DNA of 64,000 bases from Xanthomonas sp. DAR 34887 (GCF_041245805.1 NZ_CP162490.1:4441001-4505000), one strand, 5' to 3'. Shown: positions 20,387 to 29,826, counted from the first letter of the stretch. Program-made: numbers and translations. The notes: generated by a model not told the origin, from the sequence alone.

Positions 20387-22192
20387 TTACTTCTTCTTCG
20401 GAATGTACAGGTCGGTGATGGTGCCGTCGTAGACCTCGGCGGCCATGCCGACCGACTCGCTCAGGGTCGGATGGGCGTGGATGGTGTGGCTGATGTCCTC
20501 GGCTTCCGCGCCCATCTCGATCGCCAGGCCGATCTCGGCCAGCAGGTCGCCGGCATGCACGCCGACGATGGCGCCGCCGACGATGCGGTGCGTTTCCTCG
20601 TCGAAGATCAGCTTGGTGAAGCCCTCGGTGCGGCCGATGCCGATGGCGCGGCCGCTGGCCGCCCACGGGAACTTGGCCACGCCCACCTTCAGGCCCTTGG
20701 CCTTGGCCTCGGTCTCGGTCACGCCGACCCAGGCGATTTCCGGGTTGGTGTAGGCCACCGACGGGATCACCCGCGCCACCCACTCCTTCTTTTCGCCCGC
20801 CGCCACTTCCGCGGCCAGCTTGCCCTCGTGGGTAGCCTTGTGCGCCAGCATCGGGTTACCGACGATGTCGCCGATGGCGAAGATGTGCGGCACGTTGGTG
20901 CGCATCTGCCGATCGACCGGGATGAAGCCGCGCTCGGTGACGTTGACGCCGGCGTTCTCCGCGCCGATCTTCTTGCCGTTCGGCGCGCGGCCCACCGCGA
21001 CCAGGACGCGGTCGTAGGTGGTTGCGCCCAACGCCGGCTGCTCGCCCTCGGCCGCGGCCTCGAAGGACACGGTGATGCCCTTCTTGTCGGCCTTGACCTC
21101 GGTGGCCTTGGTCTTCAGGTAGACCTCCACGCCCTGCTTCTTCAGCCGGTCGGCCAGCGGCTTGACCAGGTCCTTGTCGGCGCCCGGCATCAGCTGGTCC
21201 ATGAACTCGACCACGGTGACCTTACTGCCCAGCGCGCTGTACACGGTGGCCATTTCCAGGCCGATGATGCCGCCGCCGACCACCAGCAGGCTCTTGGGGA
21301 TCTCCTGCAGCTCCAGCGCGTCGGTGGAGTCCATCACCCGCTTGTCGTCCCACGGGAAGTTCGGCAGCTTCACTGCCTGCGACCCGGCGGCGATGATGCA
21401 GTGCTCGAAACGCAGCAACTGGGTCTTGCCGTCGGCAGCGACGATCTCCAGCTCGTTGGGCGACACGAACGAGGCCACGCCGGTGACGGTGCGCACCTTG
21501 CGCTGCTTGGCCATGCCGGCCAGGCCGCCGGTGAGCTTGCCGACCACGTTTTCCTTGTACGTGCGCAGCTTGTCCAGGGCGATCTTGGGCGCGCTGAAGG
21601 TCACGCCGAAGTCGCCGGCGTGGGCGACCTCGTCGATCACCGCGGCCGCGTGCAACAGCGCCTTGGACGGAATGCAGCCGACGTTGAGGCACACGCCGCC
21701 GAGGCTGGCGTAGCGCTCGATCAGCACCGTGTCCAGGCCCAGGTCGGCGGCGCGGAACGCGGCGGTGTAGCCGCCGGGTCCGGCGCCGAGCACCACCATC
21801 TTGCATTCGATGTCGGCCGGCTTGCCGCTGGCCAGCGCCGGCTTGGGCGCCGGCGGCTCGGCCGGGGCGCGATGCGACGGCGCCACCGGCGGCTTGCTGG
21901 CCGGCGCCTCGGCCTTGGCCGCTGCGGGCGCGGCGGCCGGCGCGGCGCCGGCGTCCTCGGTTTCCAGCAGCGCGATCACCGCGCCCTCGGACAGGGTGTC
22001 GCCGAGCTTGACCTTCAGCTCCTTGATCACGCCGGCCGCCGCCGACGGCACTTCCAGCGTGGCCTTGTCCGACTCCAGGGTCAGCAGGCCCTGGTCCTTC
22101 TTCACCGTGTCGCCGACGGCGACCAGCACTTCGATGACCGGAATCTCGCTGTAGTCGCCGATATCCGGGACCTTGACCTCAATGACCGCCAT
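20387..22192 (-). CDS. lpdA: dihydrolipoyl dehydrogenase (E3) with N-terminal lipoyl domain
   Basis: 601 residues. Residues 1-80 are a lipoyl domain with acceptor Lys43 in LESDKATLEVPS; residues 83-125 are an Ala/Pro hinge; the rest is a FAD-dependent disulfide oxidoreductase with VVLGAGPGGYTAA (133-145), the redox pair Cys168/Cys173 in GGVCLNVGCIPSKALL, an NAD site VVGGGIIGLEMA and the C-terminal dimer region with His-Pro (HAHPTLSE). It reoxidises dihydrolipoamide of the pyruvate dehydrogenase complex. An E3 with its own lipoyl domain is known in Neisseria and related bacteria. It follows aceF by 131 bases. Confidence 0.96.
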   Translation of the reverse strand: MAVIEVKVPDIGDYSEIPVIEVLVAVGDTVKKDQGLLTLESDKATLEVPSAAAGVIKELKVKLGDTLSEGAVIALLETEDAGAAPAAAPAAAKAEAPASKPPVAPSHRAPAEPPAPKPALASGKPADIECKMVVLGAGPGGYTAAFRAADLGLDTVLIERYASLGGVCLNVGCIPSKALLHAAAVIDEVAHAGDFGVTFSAPKIALDKLRTYKENVVGKLTGGLAGMAKQRKVRTVTGVASFVSPNELEIVAADGKTQLLRFEHCIIAAGSQAVKLPNFPWDDKRVMDSTDALELQEIPKSLLVVGGGIIGLEMATVYSALGSKVTVVEFMDQLMPGADKDLVKPLADRLKKQGVEVYLKTKATEVKADKKGITVSFEAAAEGEQPALGATTYDRVLVAVGRAPNGKKIGAENAGVNVTERGFIPVDRQMRTNVPHIFAIGDIVGNPMLAHKATHEGKLAAEVAAGEKKEWVARVIPSVAYTNPEIAWVGVTETEAKAKGLKVGVAKFPWAASGRAIGIGRTEGFTKLIFDEETHRIVGGAIVGVHAGDLLAEIGLAIEMGAEAEDISHTIHAHPTLSESVGMAAEVYDGTITDLYIPKKK

Positions 22193-22323
22193 GCAGCTTC
22201 TCCTGTGGCCCGGCCGGCGCGCCGGCGGGCGATTGCAGTTCTACGGCGGCGCCGCGCTGGACGCGGCGCACGCAGGTGGGGGAAACACGGGCCGCGCCGG
22301 GCGCGGCGCCGTTGCGGCAGGAC

Positions 22324-24090
22324 TTACAGCAGCACGCGGCGCATGTCCGCCAGCACCTGGCTCAGGTAGGTGGTGAAGCGCGCCGCCGCGGCGCCGTCGA
22401 TGACCCGGTGGTCGTAGCTCAACGACAGCGGCAACATCAGCTTCGGCGCGAATTCCTTGCCGTTCCACACCGGCTGGATCGCCGACTTGGACACGCCCAG
22501 GATCGCCACTTCCGGCGCATTGACGATCGGCGTGAACGCGGTTCCGCCGATGCCGCCCAGCGAACTGATCGAGAAGCAGCCGCCGCTCATCTCGGCCGGG
22601 CCGAGCTTGCCGTCGCGCGCCTTCTTGGCCAGCTCGCCGCTCTCGCGCGCCAGCTCGACCACGCCCTTCTTGTCCACGTCGCGGATCACCGGCACCACCA
22701 GCCCGTTCGGGGTGTCGGCAGCGAAACCGATGTGGAAGTACTTCTTCAGGGTCAGGTTTTCGCCGGCCGCGTCCAGCGAGGCGTTGAAGTCGGGGAACTG
22801 CTTCAGCGCCGCGGCGCTGGCCTTGAGCAGGAAGGCGAGCATGGTCAGCTTGATGCCGGCCTTCTCGTTCTCCTTGTTCAGCGCCACACGCAAGGCTTCC
22901 AGGTCGGTGATGTCGGCCTGCTCGAACTGGGTGACGTGCGGGATCATCGCCCAGTTGCGCGCCAGGTTGGCGCCGGAGATCTTCTTGATCCGCGACAGCG
23001 GCTTGACCTCGACCTCGCCGAACTTGGCGAAATCGACCTTGGGCCACGGCAGCAGATTCAGGCCATTGCCGCCGCCCGCCGCCGGCGCGCCGCCAGCCGC
23101 TGCGGCCGGCACGCCGCCCGCTAGCGCGGCCTTGACGTAGCGCTGCACGTCGTCCTTGGTGATGCGGCCGCCGTGCTCGGTGCCGCTGACCTGGAACAGG
23201 TCCACGCCCAGCTCGCGGGCGAACACGCGCACCGCCGGGCTGGCGTAGGGCACCTTCTGCGGCAGCACGCTGTCGGCGTTGAACTCCACCGGCGGGCTGC
23301 TCGGGGTGCCGGCCGACGGCGCGGCGGCGCCCGCCTTGGCCGGGGCCGAACCCTGCACCTGGGCGATCTCGCGCTGCGCGAGCTTGTCCGGCGCGGCCGA
23401 GGCCGGCACCGGCTCCACCCCGCCGCCGGTCTCGGCGCTGGGCTGGATCGCGCCGGCGGCCGGCGCGTCGGCGCTGGCGCCGGCCACTTCGATCAGCGCC
23501 ACGACCTTGCCCTCGGACAGACTGTCGCCGACCTTGACCTTCAGCTCCTTGATCACGCCGGCCACCGACGAGGGCACTTCCATCGTCGCCTTGTCCGATT
23601 CCAGGGTGACCAGGCTCTGGTCCTTGGCCACGGTGTCGCCGACCGCGACCAGCACTTCGATCACCGGCACGTCGCTGTAGTCGCCGATGTCCGGCACGCG
23701 CGCCTCGACGATGCCGCCGCCGCCCGCGGCGGCCGCCGGCTTGGTCGCTTGCTGCGCGGCCGGCGCCGGCTGTGCCGGTTCCTGCTTGGCCGGCGCGGGC
23801 GCCGCCTTGGCCGCTGCCGGAGCAGGCGCAGCGGCGCTGGCGCCGTCCTCGGCCACTTCGATCAAGGCCACCAGCTTGCCTTCGGACAGGCTGTCGCCGA
23901 CCTTGACCTTCAGTTCCTTGACCACGCCGGCGAACGGCGACGGCACTTCCATCGTCGCCTTGTCCGACTCCAGGGTGACCAGGCTCTGGTCCTTCTTCAC
24001 CGTGTCGCCGACCGCCACCAGCACTTCGATTACCGGGACGTCGCTGTAGTCACCGATATCGGGGACAAGTGCTTCCTTGATTTCGGCCAT
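22324..24090 (-). CDS. aceF: dihydrolipoamide acetyltransferase (E2) of pyruvate dehydrogenase
   Basis: 588 residues. Two N-terminal lipoyl domains with acceptor Lys44 and Lys167, each in TLESDKATMEVPS, joined by long Ala/Pro/Gln linkers; a peripheral subunit-binding domain (VRVFARELGVDLFQVSGTEH) near 285-320; and a C-terminal acetyltransferase domain with catalytic His561 in SYDHRVIDGA. It forms the core of the complex and passes acetyl groups to CoA. The ATG at 24090 gives MAEIKEALVPDIGDYSDVPV; a longer in-frame start is unlikely. The E1 gene is not in the window. Confidence 0.96.
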   Translation of the reverse strand: MAEIKEALVPDIGDYSDVPVIEVLVAVGDTVKKDQSLVTLESDKATMEVPSPFAGVVKELKVKVGDSLSEGKLVALIEVAEDGASAAAPAPAAAKAAPAPAKQEPAQPAPAAQQATKPAAAAGGGGIVEARVPDIGDYSDVPVIEVLVAVGDTVAKDQSLVTLESDKATMEVPSSVAGVIKELKVKVGDSLSEGKVVALIEVAGASADAPAAGAIQPSAETGGGVEPVPASAAPDKLAQREIAQVQGSAPAKAGAAAPSAGTPSSPPVEFNADSVLPQKVPYASPAVRVFARELGVDLFQVSGTEHGGRITKDDVQRYVKAALAGGVPAAAAGGAPAAGGGNGLNLLPWPKVDFAKFGEVEVKPLSRIKKISGANLARNWAMIPHVTQFEQADITDLEALRVALNKENEKAGIKLTMLAFLLKASAAALKQFPDFNASLDAAGENLTLKKYFHIGFAADTPNGLVVPVIRDVDKKGVVELARESGELAKKARDGKLGPAEMSGGCFSISSLGGIGGTAFTPIVNAPEVAILGVSKSAIQPVWNGKEFAPKLMLPLSLSYDHRVIDGAAAARFTTYLSQVLADMRRVLL

Positions 24091-24335
24091 GCGGGCAACT
24101 CCGGCAACTAATGAGGGGGAAACCCCTATTGTGGCGGCCCGCAGCCGCAGCGCCAACCTTTGCCGGGCAAAAAAACCCGCGGCGGCCGCGTGGCGACGCC
24201 TAGAAGCGCCCGTGCGCGGCGTCCGCGGCGCACTGTACGCCTGCGCATTGTCCTGGCGTCATCGCCGCGATGCGCGCCGCGCAGCCTTCACGGACAGGCG
24301 CCTAGCATGCGCCGCACCCCGATCGGAGTGCCGCC

Positions 24336-25094
24336 ATGCGTGCGTTCGTGCTGTTGATGTCGCTGGCGATGCCGCTGGTCGCCTGGTTCTCGCAACGCGG
24401 CGCGTTCGGCCCGACCAACGGCGCGATCTCCGACCGCTACCCCACCCTGATCGTCGCCGCCGGTTATGCCTTCGCGATCTGGGGCCCGATCTTCCTGCTC
24501 GACCTGGCCTTCGGCGTGTGGCAGTCGTCGCCACGGCGGCGGCGCGACAGTGCGCTGGCGCAGGTGCGGTTGCCGGCGGCGCTGGGCTTCGGCCTCACCG
24601 CGCTGTGGATGCCGGTGTTCTCGCAGCAGCATTTCCTGCTGGCGCTGGCGGTGATCTGGGCGGCGCTGGCGTGCCTGGCGCTGGCCGCGCTGCGCCTGTC
24701 GCGCGATCCGCGCGCCGAGCCCTGGCAGGCGCTGTGGGCCTGGCTGCCGCTGTCGCTGCACGCCGGCTGGCTGTCGCTGGCCGCCTTCCTCGATACCGCG
24801 CAGGTGATCGTCGCCTATCGCTGGCTGTCCACCGAGCACATGCTGCCGTGGAGCCTGGTGCTGTTCGCGCTGGCCGCGGCACTGCTGCTCGGCCTGAACC
24901 GGGCGATGCGCGGCAACCTGGCCTATGTCGCAGCGGCGCTGTGGGCGCTGGGCGCGGTCTACGTCAAGCAGACACACAGTGGCCTGGACGGTGCGCTTAC
25001 GGCGGCCTGGGTGGCGCTGGCGCTGGCCGCGGTGCTGCTGGTGCAGACGCTGTGGTTGCGGCTGCGCGCGCCGAGACCGCGGGCGCTGCACTGA
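24336..25094 (+). CDS. TspO/MBR-related integral membrane protein
   Basis: 252 residues with about seven hydrophobic helices. The motif YAFAIWGPIFLLDLAFG near residue 47 resembles the Trp-containing WGLIY-type helix of TspO/MBR-like proteins, and GWLSLAAFLDTAQVIV and AVYVKQTHSG are further similarities. It is longer than classic TspO (about 160 residues), so it belongs to the extended relatives of unknown role. It is divergent from aceF and convergent with the glycosylase gene, from which it is separated by six bases. Confidence 0.6.
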   Translation: MRAFVLLMSLAMPLVAWFSQRGAFGPTNGAISDRYPTLIVAAGYAFAIWGPIFLLDLAFGVWQSSPRRRRDSALAQVRLPAALGFGLTALWMPVFSQQHFLLALAVIWAALACLALAALRLSRDPRAEPWQALWAWLPLSLHAGWLSLAAFLDTAQVIVAYRWLSTEHMLPWSLVLFALAAALLLGLNRAMRGNLAYVAAALWALGAVYVKQTHSGLDGALTAAWVALALAAVLLVQTLWLRLRAPRPRALH

Positions 25095-25100
25095 TCCGCG

Positions 25101-25637
25101 CTAGCTCGCCGCCGCCGGCGGCGACGTGAGCCAGGCCTGCAGCGGCGCCCACGCCTGCTGCAATCGCGGCAGCGAAAACGCGGCGTTGGCCGGGCTGGTC
25201 GAGGGCAGCGCCAACACCGTCGGCGGCGGTTCGCGCGGCGCCAGCTGCGGCTGCACGAAACGCGCGAACGCCTGCGCCGCCGCCGCGCCATTGCACGCGA
25301 TCGCGCGCAACTGCGGCAATTGCGCGATGCGCTCGGGCAGCGGATTGGGCACTTCGCTACCGCGCACGATCGCCGTGTCCAGACTGCCGCTGCGCCGGCA
25401 CTGGCCGATCACGTCCCACAGGCCCACGCCGCAGGCCTGCATCGCCTGCAGCCGCGCTCCGTAGTCCAACTGCGGGTCGAAGCCGCACAACGCGCCCAGC
25501 AACGGCCACAAGCGGTTGCGCGGATGTGCGTAGTAGCGCGCGTGCTGCAACGACATCGCGCCGGGCATCGAGCCGAGAATCAGCACCCGGCAATCGTCGC
25601 GGATCTGCGCAGGCAAGCCTTGCAGTACGTCCTGCAT
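25101..25637 (-). CDS. DNA-deoxyinosine (hypoxanthine) glycosylase, UDG superfamily
   Basis: 178 residues from an ATG at 25637; a GTG two codons upstream is equally possible. The N-terminal motif VLILGSMPGAMSLQHARYYA with HPRNRLWPLL is characteristic of the family-6 hypoxanthine-DNA glycosylases, and the second conserved loop reads LPSTSPANA. It removes deaminated adenine (hypoxanthine) from DNA as the first step of base-excision repair. Stand-alone gene in the cytoplasm; nothing around it suggests an operon. Confidence 0.85.
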   Translation of the reverse strand: MQDVLQGLPAQIRDDCRVLILGSMPGAMSLQHARYYAHPRNRLWPLLGALCGFDPQLDYGARLQAMQACGVGLWDVIGQCRRSGSLDTAIVRGSEVPNPLPERIAQLPQLRAIACNGAAAAQAFARFVQPQLAPREPPPTVLALPSTSPANAAFSLPRLQQAWAPLQAWLTSPPAAAS

Positions 25638-25825
25638 CGTCACGCCACACGCATCTGGGTGAATGTCGCCAAGTCTTAAAACCTCGTTATTTCAAGCATC
25701 CAACGCCGGTGTCTGAACGATGCCTGCATCCACCCGGCCGAGGTCGGCGTCGATTCATCTTTTCATCGATACGGTGTGCGCGCCCACTCCTGTGGCCCCA
25801 CAAAAAAAAGATTGAGGAGATTCCC

Positions 25826-26458
25826 ATGCGGTCCATTCAAATCCTGAGCCTGGCTGTCGTTTCCGCCCTTGCGTTCGCGCCTGCCGCATTCGCGCAGGAC
25901 AGCGACACCGCATCCGGCAAGCGCTTTGCCGTCGTCGGCAGCGCGACCCTGCTCGACCCCCATTCCAAGCCGGCCAACGGCCTCGACGTCGACGGCGGCC
26001 CGGCGCCGACCATCAGCGCCAGCTGGCTGATCAACGACAACTGGGCGGTCGAGCTGTGGGGCGCCGCCGACAAGTTCAATCACCGCGTCAGCGCCAGCGG
26101 CGTGGGCAAGGTCGGCACCGTCGAGCAGCAGCCGATCGCGCTGAGCGGCCAGTACCACTTCGGCCAGGCGGACAACGTGTTCCGTCCGTTCGTCGGCGTG
26201 GGTTACTACGAGTCCAACTTCAGCAACGAGAAGATCGACGGCCTGTCGGCCAGCGGCCAGCACGTCGGCCTGGACACCGCCAAGGGTGCGATCGGCACCG
26301 TCGGTGTGGACATGAACATCAACTCGACCTGGTTCGCCCGCGCCGATGCCCGCTACATGCATTCGCGTCCGGAAGTGCAGGTCGGCGGCAGCGGCACCGG
26401 CCAGGACCTGAAGCTGGATCCGTGGCTGGTCAGCTTCGGCGTCGGCGCGCGCTTCTAA
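25826..26458 (+). CDS. OmpW-family outer-membrane protein
   Basis: 210 residues. Signal peptide 1-23 (LSLAVVSALAFAPAAFA), eight-strand barrel pattern with PTISASWLINDNWAVELWGA, FRPFVGVGYYESNF and DPWLVSFGVGARF at the end, all typical of OmpW. OmpW proteins pass small hydrophobic compounds across the outer membrane and change with stress and nutrient state. AGGAGA lies six bases before the ATG. A strong terminator follows. Confidence 0.92.
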   Translation: MRSIQILSLAVVSALAFAPAAFAQDSDTASGKRFAVVGSATLLDPHSKPANGLDVDGGPAPTISASWLINDNWAVELWGAADKFNHRVSASGVGKVGTVEQQPIALSGQYHFGQADNVFRPFVGVGYYESNFSNEKIDGLSASGQHVGLDTAKGAIGTVGVDMNINSTWFARADARYMHSRPEVQVGGSGTGQDLKLDPWLVSFGVGARF

Positions 26459-26484
26459 GCACGCCTGCACCGCGCCACATCATG

Positions 26485-26514
26485 CAAACGGGCCTTCGGG
26501 CCCGTTTGTTTTTG
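26485..26514 (+). terminator. intrinsic terminator after ompW-like gene
   Basis: 10-bp perfect stem CAAACGGGCC/GGCCCGTTTG with a TTCG tetraloop and a run of five T, 26 bases after the stop. Confidence 0.95.
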
Positions 26515-26538
26515 TGGCTCCTCGCGTCTGCGCGCGGC

Positions 26539-27102
26539 TCAGCGCGGCGAGCGGTCGTAGCCGCGATAGCGATCGAAATGACGCACGCGACGCCGCAACA
26601 GCCACGCATACGCGCACGCGTAACCGAGCAACAACGCCGCCGCGCCGAGCAGGCTGGCGTGGCTCATCCAGCCCTGCGCCGGCCACGCCGCGCCTTCGCT
26701 GAGACTGCGCCACCCCTGCAGCAGGCCGGCGCCGATCCGTGCCACCACCAGCAGCGTCAACGCCAGTGCCAGCCACAGGTTCGGCGTGTAGTACAGGCCG
26801 TGCGGCAACGGCTCGAACCGGCTCAGCCAGATGCCCAGCGCGCCCAGCGCCAGGCCAGCCATCCAGCCGATGCAGGCATAGCGCGCCGCATCCGCCCACC
26901 AGTGCGTGGCAATCGCTGCGAAGGCCAGCAACACCAGGCTCGACACCAACGCCGACCAGAACTGCACGCCGGCCAGCCACGCTCGCGCCTGGCGCCGCGA
27001 GGTGCCGTAGCGGAAGCGCTGCAGCAGCGACAGCGGCAACAGCACCGCGGTCACCGCCAACGCGATCACGATCGCCAGGGGAATGGCCAGCAGCAGCGGC
27101 AT
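26539..27102 (-). CDS. small membrane protein, DUF1453/CcdC-like
   Basis: 187 residues with five hydrophobic helices (about 3-27, 43-63, 68-90, 105-125, 145-165) and a basic tail (RRRVRHFDRYRGYDRSPR). The segment YYTPNLWLALALTLLVVARI resembles DUF1453 proteins; the assignment is from memory of the pattern and is tentative. It starts 13 bases after the metQ stop on the same strand and may be co-transcribed with the methionine importer, though a functional link is not evident. Confidence 0.6.
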   Translation of the reverse strand: MPLLLAIPLAIVIALAVTAVLLPLSLLQRFRYGTSRRQARAWLAGVQFWSALVSSLVLLAFAAIATHWWADAARYACIGWMAGLALGALGIWLSRFEPLPHGLYYTPNLWLALALTLLVVARIGAGLLQGWRSLSEGAAWPAQGWMSHASLLGAAALLLGYACAYAWLLRRRVRHFDRYRGYDRSPR

Positions 27103-27115
27103 GCGCAGTGCTCGC

Positions 27116-27919
27116 TCAGAACGCCGGCAACACCGCGCCCTGGTACTTGCGCTCGATGAACGCCTTGACCTCGGGGCTGGTCAACGCCTTGGCCAGCTTC
27201 TGCACGCGCGGATCGTCCTTGTTGTCGGCGCGCGCGACCAGGAAGTTCACGTACGGCGAGTCCTTGCTCTCGATCGCCAGCGCGTCGCGGGTGGGGTTGA
27301 GTCCGGCATCGAGCGCGTAGTTGGTGTTGATCAGCGCCAGATCGACCTGGTCCAGCACCCGCGGCAGCATCGCCGAATCCAGCTCGCGGAATTTCAGCTG
27401 CTTCGGGTTGGCGACGATGTCGCGCTGGGTGGACAGCGCATTGCCCGGATCCTTGAGCTTGATGACCCCGGCCTTGTCGAGCAGGATCAGCGCGCGGCTG
27501 TTGTTGCTGGGATCGTTCGGGATCACCACGTCGGCGCCCTGCGGCAGCGCGTCCAGCGACTTGAAGCGGCGCGAATAGGCGCCGAACGGCTCGATGTGCA
27601 CGCCGATCACGGTGACCAGGTCGCTCTTGCGATCGCGGTTGTAGGCGTCCAGGTACGGCTCGGTCTGGAAGTAGTTCACGTCGATCTGCTTCTGCACCAC
27701 CTGGTCGTTGGGTTGCACGTAGTCGTTGAACACGCGCACGTCCAGGGTCACTCCCTGTTTCTCCAGCAGCGGCTTGACCACCTCCAGGATCTCCGCGTGC
27801 GGCACCGCGGTGGCGGCGACGCTGAGCCGCGCGGTGTCGGTACCGGAGGTGGACTTGCCGCAGGCGGCCAGGGCGAGCACGGCGGCGCCGAGCAGCAGAC
27901 GAAGCGGGAGTTTGGTCAT
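27116..27919 (-). CDS. metQ: methionine-binding lipoprotein of the MetNIQ importer
   Basis: 267 residues. Lipobox LALAAC with Cys at about residue 22, then the NlpA/MetQ family body: VAATAVPHAEILEVVKPLLE, VFNDYVQPN, NYFQTEPYLDAYN and IPNDPSNNSRALILL. It captures D- or L-methionine in the periplasm and delivers it to MetI. The ATG at 27919 is required to place the lipobox; the longer frame upstream is REP sequence. The 207-base gap between metI and metQ carries a REP pair, so metQ may have different mRNA abundance from metNI. Confidence 0.95.
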   Translation of the reverse strand: MTKLPLRLLLGAAVLALAACGKSTSGTDTARLSVAATAVPHAEILEVVKPLLEKQGVTLDVRVFNDYVQPNDQVVQKQIDVNYFQTEPYLDAYNRDRKSDLVTVIGVHIEPFGAYSRRFKSLDALPQGADVVIPNDPSNNSRALILLDKAGVIKLKDPGNALSTQRDIVANPKQLKFRELDSAMLPRVLDQVDLALINTNYALDAGLNPTRDALAIESKDSPYVNFLVARADNKDDPRVQKLAKALTSPEVKAFIERKYQGAVLPAF

Positions 27920-28024
27920 GGCAGGGAATCCGGAAACGTGGGGAAGAAGAGCGGCCAGGCCGCCATGCGGGCAAGCTAGCAGACCCGAGCGCTGCATGCG
28001 GCGAAGGGCCTGGGACGGCTTTTC

Positions 28025-28092
28025 CTGTAGGAGCGGCTTCAGCCGCGACGCTTTACCGATAGATCCGGTCGCGGCTGAAGCCGCTCCTACAG
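28025..28092 (+). repeat. GTAG-type REP inverted pair between metI and metQ
   Basis: Left arm CTGTAGGAGCGGCTTCAGCC and right arm GTCGCGGCTGAAGCCGCTCC with about 18 bases between them. It lies inside the met operon, after metI and before metQ. Confidence 0.9.
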
Positions 28093-28126
28093 AGGGCACA
28101 GGCGCGATCCAGCGACCGCGTGGCGC

Positions 28127-28822
28127 TCAGCGCCGGCTGTAATGCGCGACCAGCCGATCGCCGAGCATCTGCAGCCCCTGCACCAGCAACAGCAGCACCA
28201 CCACGGTGATCAGCGCCACGTCGGCGTGCGAGCGCTGGTAGCCGTCGCGATAGGCCAGGTCTCCCAGTCCGCCGGACCCGATCGCGCCGCCCATCGCGGT
28301 GAAGCCGATCAGCGCGATGGTGGTCACCGTGGCGCCGGCGATCAGCCCCGGTCGCGCCTCGGGCAGCAGCACCCGCGTCACCAGTTGCCAGGTGGTCGCG
28401 CCCATCGCCAGGCTGGCCTCGACCACGCCGCGGTCCACTTCGCGCAGCGCCGTCTCCACCAGCCGCGCGTAGAACGGCGCCGCGCCCACCACCAGCGGCA
28501 GGATCGCGCCGCGCACGCCCAGCGAGGTGCCCATCGCCCACAGCGTCAGCGGAATCATCGCGATCATCAGGATGATGAAGGGCACCGAGCGCAGCACGTT
28601 AATCGCCAGCGCCAGCGTGCCGTACAGCAGCGGCCGCTGGTGGGTCTGGCGTGGCCCGGTCAGGAACAGCAGCACGCCCAGCGGCAGGCCGATCAGCAGG
28701 GTCAGCGGCAGCGAGCCGCCGAGCATCAGCAGCGTGTCCAGCGTGGCACGGCCGATTTCGGCCCATTTGCCGGCGTCGAGATTGCGGAAGAAGCCGCCGG
28801 CGGCGGTCGCGAACGGGATCAT
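28127..28822 (-). CDS. metI: methionine ABC importer permease
   Basis: 231 residues, six-helix permease of the MetI type. The coupling-helix segment EASLAMGATTWQLVTRVLLPEARPG carries the EAA motif. The ATG overlaps the metN stop by four bases (ATGA), so they are co-translated. Forms the inner-membrane channel with two copies per transporter. A much longer open frame on the same strand runs through metN and beyond in another frame and is a shadow. Confidence 0.95.
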   Translation of the reverse strand: MIPFATAAGGFFRNLDAGKWAEIGRATLDTLLMLGGSLPLTLLIGLPLGVLLFLTGPRQTHQRPLLYGTLALAINVLRSVPFIILMIAMIPLTLWAMGTSLGVRGAILPLVVGAAPFYARLVETALREVDRGVVEASLAMGATTWQLVTRVLLPEARPGLIAGATVTTIALIGFTAMGGAIGSGGLGDLAYRDGYQRSHADVALITVVVLLLLVQGLQMLGDRLVAHYSRR

Positions 28823-29826
28823 CGGCGCAACTCCTCGACATGCACGCCGGCAGCGGCGAACCCGGCCTGCGCCGCGTCCAGATCGCCGCCGACCAGGGCC
28901 ACGGTCAGCTGGCCGTACGGGGTGTCCTTGATCCGGTCGATGCGCCCGGACAGGATGTTGTAGTCCACCGCGGTCTCGCGCGCGATGCGCCCGAGCAGCG
29001 GGGCGTAGGTGTCGCCGCCGAGGAAGGTCAGGCGCAGGATGCGCCCGGCCACCGCGGTGAAGTCGCGATGCAGCTCGCCTTCGTCCACGTGTTCGGCCTC
29101 GGACACGAAGCGGCGCGTGGTCGGATGGCGCGGATGCAGGAATACCTCGGTGACCGGCCCGCTCTCGACCAGGCGCCCGGCGTCGAGCACCGCCACGCGG
29201 TCGCAGACCCGGCGGATCACTTCCATCTCGTGGGTGATCAGCACGATGGTCAGGCCCAGCTCGCGATTGATCTGCGCCAGCAGGCTCAGCACCGAGGCGG
29301 TGGTCTGCGGATCCAGCGCGCTGGTGGCCTCGTCGCACAGCAGGATCTGCGGCCCGGTGGCCAGCGCGCGGGCGATGCCGACGCGCTGCTTCTGCCCGCC
29401 CGACAGCTGCGCCGGATACTTGCTGGCATGCTCGGCCAGGCCGACCCGGGCCAGCAGCTCGGCGACCCGCGCGTCGATCTGCGCGCGCGGCGTGCCGGCC
29501 AGTTCCAGCGGGAAGGCGACGTTGCCGGCCACGCTGCGCGAGGACAGCAGGTTGAAGTGCTGGAAGATCATGCCGATGCGCCGGCGCAGCGTGCGCAGCC
29601 CGGCACGGTCCAGCGCGGTGACGTCCTCGCCATCGATCAGCAGGCGCCCGCCGCTGGGCTCCTCCAGCCGGTTGATCAACCGGATCAGGGTCGACTTGCC
29701 GGCGCCGGAGTGGCCGATGATGCCGAACACCTCGCCGGCCCGGATTTCCAGGTCGAGCGGATGCAACGCCACGACCGACTGGCCGGCGACGGGGTAGGAC
29801 TTGTGCAGGTGCTCGAACTGGATCAC
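28819..29826 (-). CDS. metN: methionine ABC importer ATP-binding protein
   Basis: 335 residues from a GTG at 29826, the length usual for Xanthomonas MetN; a TTG ten codons upstream is less likely. Walker A GHSGAGKST (38-46), signature LSGGQKQRVGIARAL, Walker B ILLCDEATSALD, H-loop LITHEM, and a C-terminal ACT-like NIL domain (about 260-335) that binds methionine and shuts down transport when the cell is replete. I looked for a SAM riboswitch or MetJ box upstream and saw neither. Confidence 0.95.
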   Translation of the reverse strand: MIQFEHLHKSYPVAGQSVVALHPLDLEIRAGEVFGIIGHSGAGKSTLIRLINRLEEPSGGRLLIDGEDVTALDRAGLRTLRRRIGMIFQHFNLLSSRSVAGNVAFPLELAGTPRAQIDARVAELLARVGLAEHASKYPAQLSGGQKQRVGIARALATGPQILLCDEATSALDPQTTASVLSLLAQINRELGLTIVLITHEMEVIRRVCDRVAVLDAGRLVESGPVTEVFLHPRHPTTRRFVSEAEHVDEGELHRDFTAVAGRILRLTFLGGDTYAPLLGRIARETAVDYNILSGRIDRIKDTPYGQLTVALVGGDLDAAQAGFAAAGVHVEELRR

